Below are positions 61,258 through 64,000 of a stretch of DNA of 64,000 nt, piece after piece. The DNA is from Arthrobacter sp. Soil782 (GTDB lineage: Bacteria; Actinomycetota; Actinomycetes; Actinomycetales; Micrococcaceae): the NCBI RefSeq assembly GCF_001428435.1, contig NZ_LMSO01000010.1, forward strand, positions 62,529 to 126,528. The letters are read 5' to 3'. The number at the start of each line of letters is the position of its first letter. Within the stretch, counting starts at the first letter, position 1. The notes under the pieces were generated by a model, which was not told where the DNA came from, searched no databases, and saw nothing but the letters and a program-made list of their open reading frames with translations. The translations under genes and the position numbers were made by a program.

Positions 61258-62046
61258 CTACGAGGAGCGGGAGGTCAGCCAGACTGTGAACGCGATTATC
61301 ACTCCGAGCCCTGCAACCCAGATGAACAGTCCTTCTGACACCGGTCCTAGGGAACCCAGGTCCGCACCACCGGGGGAACCCTGCTCTTCGATGATGTTGA
61401 GGAACGCGATGATGTCCTGCTTGCCCTCAGGTGTGATGTTCGCGTCGCTGAAGACCGGCATGTTCTGCGGCCCGGTGATCATCGCTTCGTAGATGTGCTT
61501 GTCCGTTACGCCTTCGAGCGCCGGAGCGAACTTGCCCCGGGTCAACGCTCCACCAGCAGCGGCAGCGTTATGGCACATTGCGCAGTTCACTCGGAAAAGT
61601 TCACCGCCGGCAGCGGGGTCGGCACCTTCCAGGTCGAGCTCTTCCTCGCCGGGAATTGCGGGACCTGCGCCCAGCGAGGCGACGTAGGCGGACATCTGCC
61701 GGATCTGCTCATCGGTGAACTGAACCGGCTTCTGAAGCGCCTGCGGGCCCTGCATCTGAAGCGGCATACGCCCGGTGCCAACCTGGAAGTCAACTGCTGC
61801 GGCTCCCACGCCGACCAGCGACGGTCCGTCTTCAGTGCCGGCCGCTCCCATACCGTGGCACGTTGCGCAATTTGCGACGAAAAGTTTTTCGCCTTCTTCA
61901 ATATCACTGGCTGAGAAAGTGGTTTGTGCCTTGGCCTCGTTCGCGTTGCTTGCGACGGCATAGATGCCACCTGTTAGCAACAATCCCATGAGCAGCAGCG
62001 CTATTGCTGCCAGGGGGTGACGCCGCCTCTGCGAAAGTGCCTTCAC
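61258..62046 (-). CDS. qcrC: Cytochrome bc1 complex, diheme cytochrome c subunit
   Basis: Membrane-anchored cytochrome c of 262 residues with two heme sites: CATCH near residue 60 and CAMCH near residue 154. An N-terminal hydrophobic anchor (LAAIALLLMGLLLTGGIYAV) and a C-terminal helix (GLFIWVAGLGVIIAFTVWL) hold it in the membrane. It replaces a soluble cytochrome c between bc1 and aa3. GTG 62046 follows AGGAAACAGGAC. The longer frame (to 62118) would begin at about the predicted transcription start, so I rejected it. Confidence 0.94.
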   Translation of the reverse strand: MKALSQRRRHPLAAIALLLMGLLLTGGIYAVASNANEAKAQTTFSASDIEEGEKLFVANCATCHGMGAAGTEDGPSLVGVGAAAVDFQVGTGRMPLQMQGPQALQKPVQFTDEQIRQMSAYVASLGAGPAIPGEEELDLEGADPAAGGELFRVNCAMCHNAAAAGGALTRGKFAPALEGVTDKHIYEAMITGPQNMPVFSDANITPEGKQDIIAFLNIIEEQGSPGGADLGSLGPVSEGLFIWVAGLGVIIAFTVWLTSRSS

Positions 62047-62122
62047 GTCCTGTTTCCTGCCTTCTGTATTGCTTCGGTACGGTACACGATTGGTGTCAGC
62101 CACCCTCGCGACCGCCACGCTA

Positions 62123-62150
62123 ATTCTACACCGGGTAGAAAAGGGTTCAA
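62123..62150 (-). promoter_or_regulatory. Candidate qcrC promoter
   Basis: On the minus strand TTGAAC (62150-62145), a 16-base spacer and TAGAAT (62128-62123) form a good sigma-70-like promoter. Transcription would start near 62116, leaving a leader of about 70 bases before GTG 62046. It lies just downstream of ctaE, giving qcrC-qcrA-qcrB their own transcript. Confidence 0.5.
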
Positions 62151-62157
62151 GAGCAAT

Positions 62158-62796
62158 CTACTTCAAGAAGTAGATGATGATGAACAGCCCGATCCACACC
62201 ACGTCGACGAAGTGCCAGTAGTACGAAGTGACAATCGCCGACGTCGCTTCAAAGTGTCCGAACCGTTTGGCCGCGTAGGCGCGTCCAATAATGAAGAGAA
62301 AGGCGATCAGACCGCCGATGACGTGCAGGCCGTGGAAACCGGTGGTGATGTAGAACGACGATCCATAGGCATTGGCGGAAAGGGTGATGCCTTCGGCCAC
62401 CAATTCTGCGTACTCATATGCCTGCACTGCCACGAACACTGCGCCCATGAGGAAGGTCAGCAGGTACCACTCGACCATGCCCCACTTGGCGATGTTGAAC
62501 ACTCCACCCGCCCTGCGGGGCTGGAGCCGCTCGGCGGCGAACACACCCATCTGGCAGGTGAACGAGCTCGAAACCAGAATGATGGTGTTGATCAGCGCAA
62601 AAGGTACATTCAGCTTCTCCGTCTCGGCAGCCCAGAGTTCGCCGGACGTGGAGCGCAATGTGAAGTACATGGCGAAGAGTCCGGCAAAGAACATAAGTTC
62701 ACTGGAAAGCCATACAACGGTGCCTACCGACACCATGTTTGGCCGGTTGAGTGTTGGATGCGCAGTGGAGCTGGGGGCATGGGTCGCTGTCGTCAC
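62158..62796 (-). CDS. ctaE: Cytochrome c oxidase subunit III
   Basis: Core membrane subunit of the aa3 oxidase, 212 residues, five hydrophobic helices. [40 protein letters not shown] and [20 protein letters not shown] are family segments; the C-terminus ends [19 protein letters not shown] 62796 has no visible Shine-Dalgarno. It is encoded with the qcr genes and away from ctaC-ctaD-ctaF, the usual actinobacterial split. Confidence 0.96.
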   Translation of the reverse strand: MTTATHAPSSTAHPTLNRPNMVSVGTVVWLSSELMFFAGLFAMYFTLRSTSGELWAAETEKLNVPFALINTIILVSSSFTCQMGVFAAERLQPRRAGGVFNIAKWGMVEWYLLTFLMGAVFVAVQAYEYAELVAEGITLSANAYGSSFYITTGFHGLHVIGGLIAFLFIIGRAYAAKRFGHFEATSAIVTSYYWHFVDVVWIGLFIIIYFLK

Positions 62797-62802
62797 TCTG
62801 AC

Positions 62803-62833
62803 ATTATGTCTCTAAAAGATCCCACTTCACCAA
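62803..62833 (-). promoter_or_regulatory. Candidate ctaE promoter with leaderless start
   Basis: On the minus strand CATAAT (62808-62803) ends six bases before the GTG of ctaE, and TTGGTG (62833-62828) lies 19 bases further upstream. A transcript would start at or next to the GTG, consistent with a leaderless mRNA and the missing Shine-Dalgarno. Confidence 0.4.
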
Positions 62834-62945
62834 TGCGAAACGGCCTCGGCGTGCCCAGCTCATATGTGCGGATGCGAGAGTTGCCTGTAACGGCGCGGGA
62901 GTAACACCGTGATGAGTTTCTACAATTCGTAGATAACCTAGGGGA

Positions 62946-64000
62946 GTGACTGCGATTCCCGCTCCAGAAGCCCCTGCAACCAGCTGGCCGCAGCTGATCT
63001 CGAAGCTCATCGAGGGAGAGGATCTCACTGCGCCGCAGACCCGTTGGGCAATGGATTCCATTATGGAAGGACTCGCCTCGCATGCACAGGTCGCCGGATT
63101 CCTGGTTGGCCTGCGAGCAAAGGGGGAATCTGTTGAGGAACTGGTGGGCCTCGTCGAGGCGATGCTCTCGCGTGCTCACACTATAGACGTGCCAGGTCCT
63201 GCCCTGGACATCGTGGGAACCGGCGGAGACGGCCTGAACACGCTCAATATCTCGACCATGTCCTCGCTGGTGGCCGTTGGTGCCGGTGCCAGGGTAGTCA
63301 AGCACGGGAATCGCGGTGCCTCCTCGTCCTCGGGTGCAGCTGATGTCATCGAGGCGCTGGGGGTGCGGCTTGACTTGTCTATCAGTGACGTAGCGCGCTC
63401 GGCGGAGCAAGCCAATATCACCTTCTGTTTTGCGCAGGTCTTTCACCCGTCGATGCGCCACGTTGCAGTACCGCGCAGGGAACTCGGTGTCCCTACCGCC
63501 TTCAATTTCCTGGGTCCGCTCAGCAATCCGGCCGGAGTCGAAGCGCAGGCACTGGGTTGCGCCAGTGAACGGATGGCGCCGCTCATGGCGGGTGTTCTCG
63601 CAGCCCGGGGAGTCCGGGCGCTGGTTTTCCGGGGCAGCGACGGCCGCGACAAGCTGACAACGAGCGGATCATCCACCGTCTGGGAGGTGCGTGGCGGGGC
63701 CGTCGCCGAGCACACCGTCCATCCGGGTGATTTCGATCTGCCGGAAGCGGCTGTCGAGGCTCTGCGGGGTTCAGACGCCCAAAGCAACGCGAAGGTGGTT
63801 CGCGCCGTACTGGCGGGGGAGAAGGGGCCGGTGCGCGACGCCGTCGTCCTCAATGCGGCAGCGGGACTGACTGCGCTGGACACTGAGCACTCGGCTCCGC
63901 TTGTTGAGCGGATTCGAGCAAATATGCGCCGTGCAGAGCTGTCGATCGATTCTGGCGCGGCCCAGGCAGCGTTGGACCGCTGGATAGCGGTCACCAGCTC
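62946..64000 (+). CDS. trpD: Anthranilate phosphoribosyltransferase (3' end outside window)
   Basis: Second step of tryptophan synthesis, joining anthranilate to PRPP. The frame from GTG 62946 stays open to the right edge, giving 351 residues, nearly the whole enzyme. Motifs: the PRPP-binding [37 protein letters not shown] and [11 protein letters not shown]. The adjoining AGGGGA is too close to the GTG for a good ribosome site. It is divergent from ctaE across about 150 bases; no trp leader peptide is evident there. Confidence 0.96.
   Translation, partial: MTAIPAPEAPATSWPQLISKLIEGEDLTAPQTRWAMDSIMEGLASHAQVAGFLVGLRAKGESVEELVGLVEAMLSRAHTIDVPGPALDIVGTGGDGLNTLNISTMSSLVAVGAGARVVKHGNRGASSSSGAADVIEALGVRLDLSISDVARSAEQANITFCFAQVFHPSMRHVAVPRRELGVPTAFNFLGPLSNPAGVEAQALGCASERMAPLMAGVLAARGVRALVFRGSDGRDKLTTSGSSTVWEVRGGAVAEHTVHPGDFDLPEAAVEALRGSDAQSNAKVVRAVLAGEKGPVRDAVVLNAAAGLTALDTEHSAPLVERIRANMRRAELSIDSGAAQAALDRWIAVTS

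Noticed and set aside
62797-62945. Tryptophan leader peptide before trpD
   Set aside because: I found no short frame with consecutive Trp codons or a terminator hairpin in this gap.

Overview
This window is a GC-rich stretch of actinobacterial chromosome, most likely from the Micrococcaceae (Arthrobacter-like). The lineage call rests on several things read in the sequence: an actinobacterial integration host factor (mihF) between pyrF and gmk; a PriA without helicase motifs; a bc1-aa3 oxidase with diheme QcrC and the small CtaF subunit; DUF3043 and DUF3097 family proteins; frequent GTG starts; and actinobacterial leucine leader peptides. It is almost entirely housekeeping DNA. I see no phage, insertion sequence, CRISPR array, tRNA or rRNA.

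Layout. 1-7.7 kb: the 3' end of carB, then pyrF, mihF, gmk, rpoZ, coaBC, metK and priA, all on + (pyrimidine, GMP, CoA and SAM synthesis plus replication restart). 7.7-10.5 kb: a leftward trio of GT4 glycosyltransferase, alpha/beta hydrolase and aldo/keto reductase. 10.6-16 kb: a SorC/DeoR-type regulator divergent from glpD-glpF-glpK (glycerol use), with a palindrome in the shared promoter region. 16.2-19.7 kb: bifunctional putA on -. 19.9-28.2 kb: leuS behind a leucine leader-peptide attenuator, then a DegV protein, comEA, comEC and holA. 28.2-32.9 kb: rpsT, an orphan PemK/MazF-like gene, lepA, hemW and a DUF4870 membrane protein. 33-42 kb: a DUF3097 protein divergent from CIRCE-hrcA-dnaJ-rsmE; a GerMN/Gmad2 lipoprotein; then phoH-ybeY-CNNM/CBS protein-era. 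42-53.6 kb: an LCP cell-wall ligase, an M13 metallopeptidase, leuA behind a LEU-type leader, recO-uppS, a hydrolase, pyrD, a DUF3043 protein and an M20 dipeptidase. 53.8-62.8 kb: erpA and the respiratory locus: ctaC-ctaD-ctaF on +, a GntR/UTRA regulator, then qcrB, qcrA, qcrC and ctaE on -. 62.9-64 kb: the start of trpD, cut by the window edge.

How the genes work together. glpF, glpK and glpD import, phosphorylate and oxidise glycerol, passing electrons to quinone. PutA and PyrD also feed the quinone pool, which the bc1-aa3 system at the right end oxidises. hrcA/dnaJ form a heat-shock unit, and phoH/ybeY/era a ribosome-maturation unit. leuS and leuA lie about 26 kb apart and each carries its own upstream peptide with a CTG-CTC-CTT leucine run, so leucine charging and leucine synthesis both appear to be read out by ribosome stalling. 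The most rewarding signals here are regulatory rather than a new gene system: the two leucine leaders, a perfect 25-bp hairpin between the converging gntR and qcrB genes, the glp palindrome, and a GntR-type regulator lodged inside the respiratory locus.
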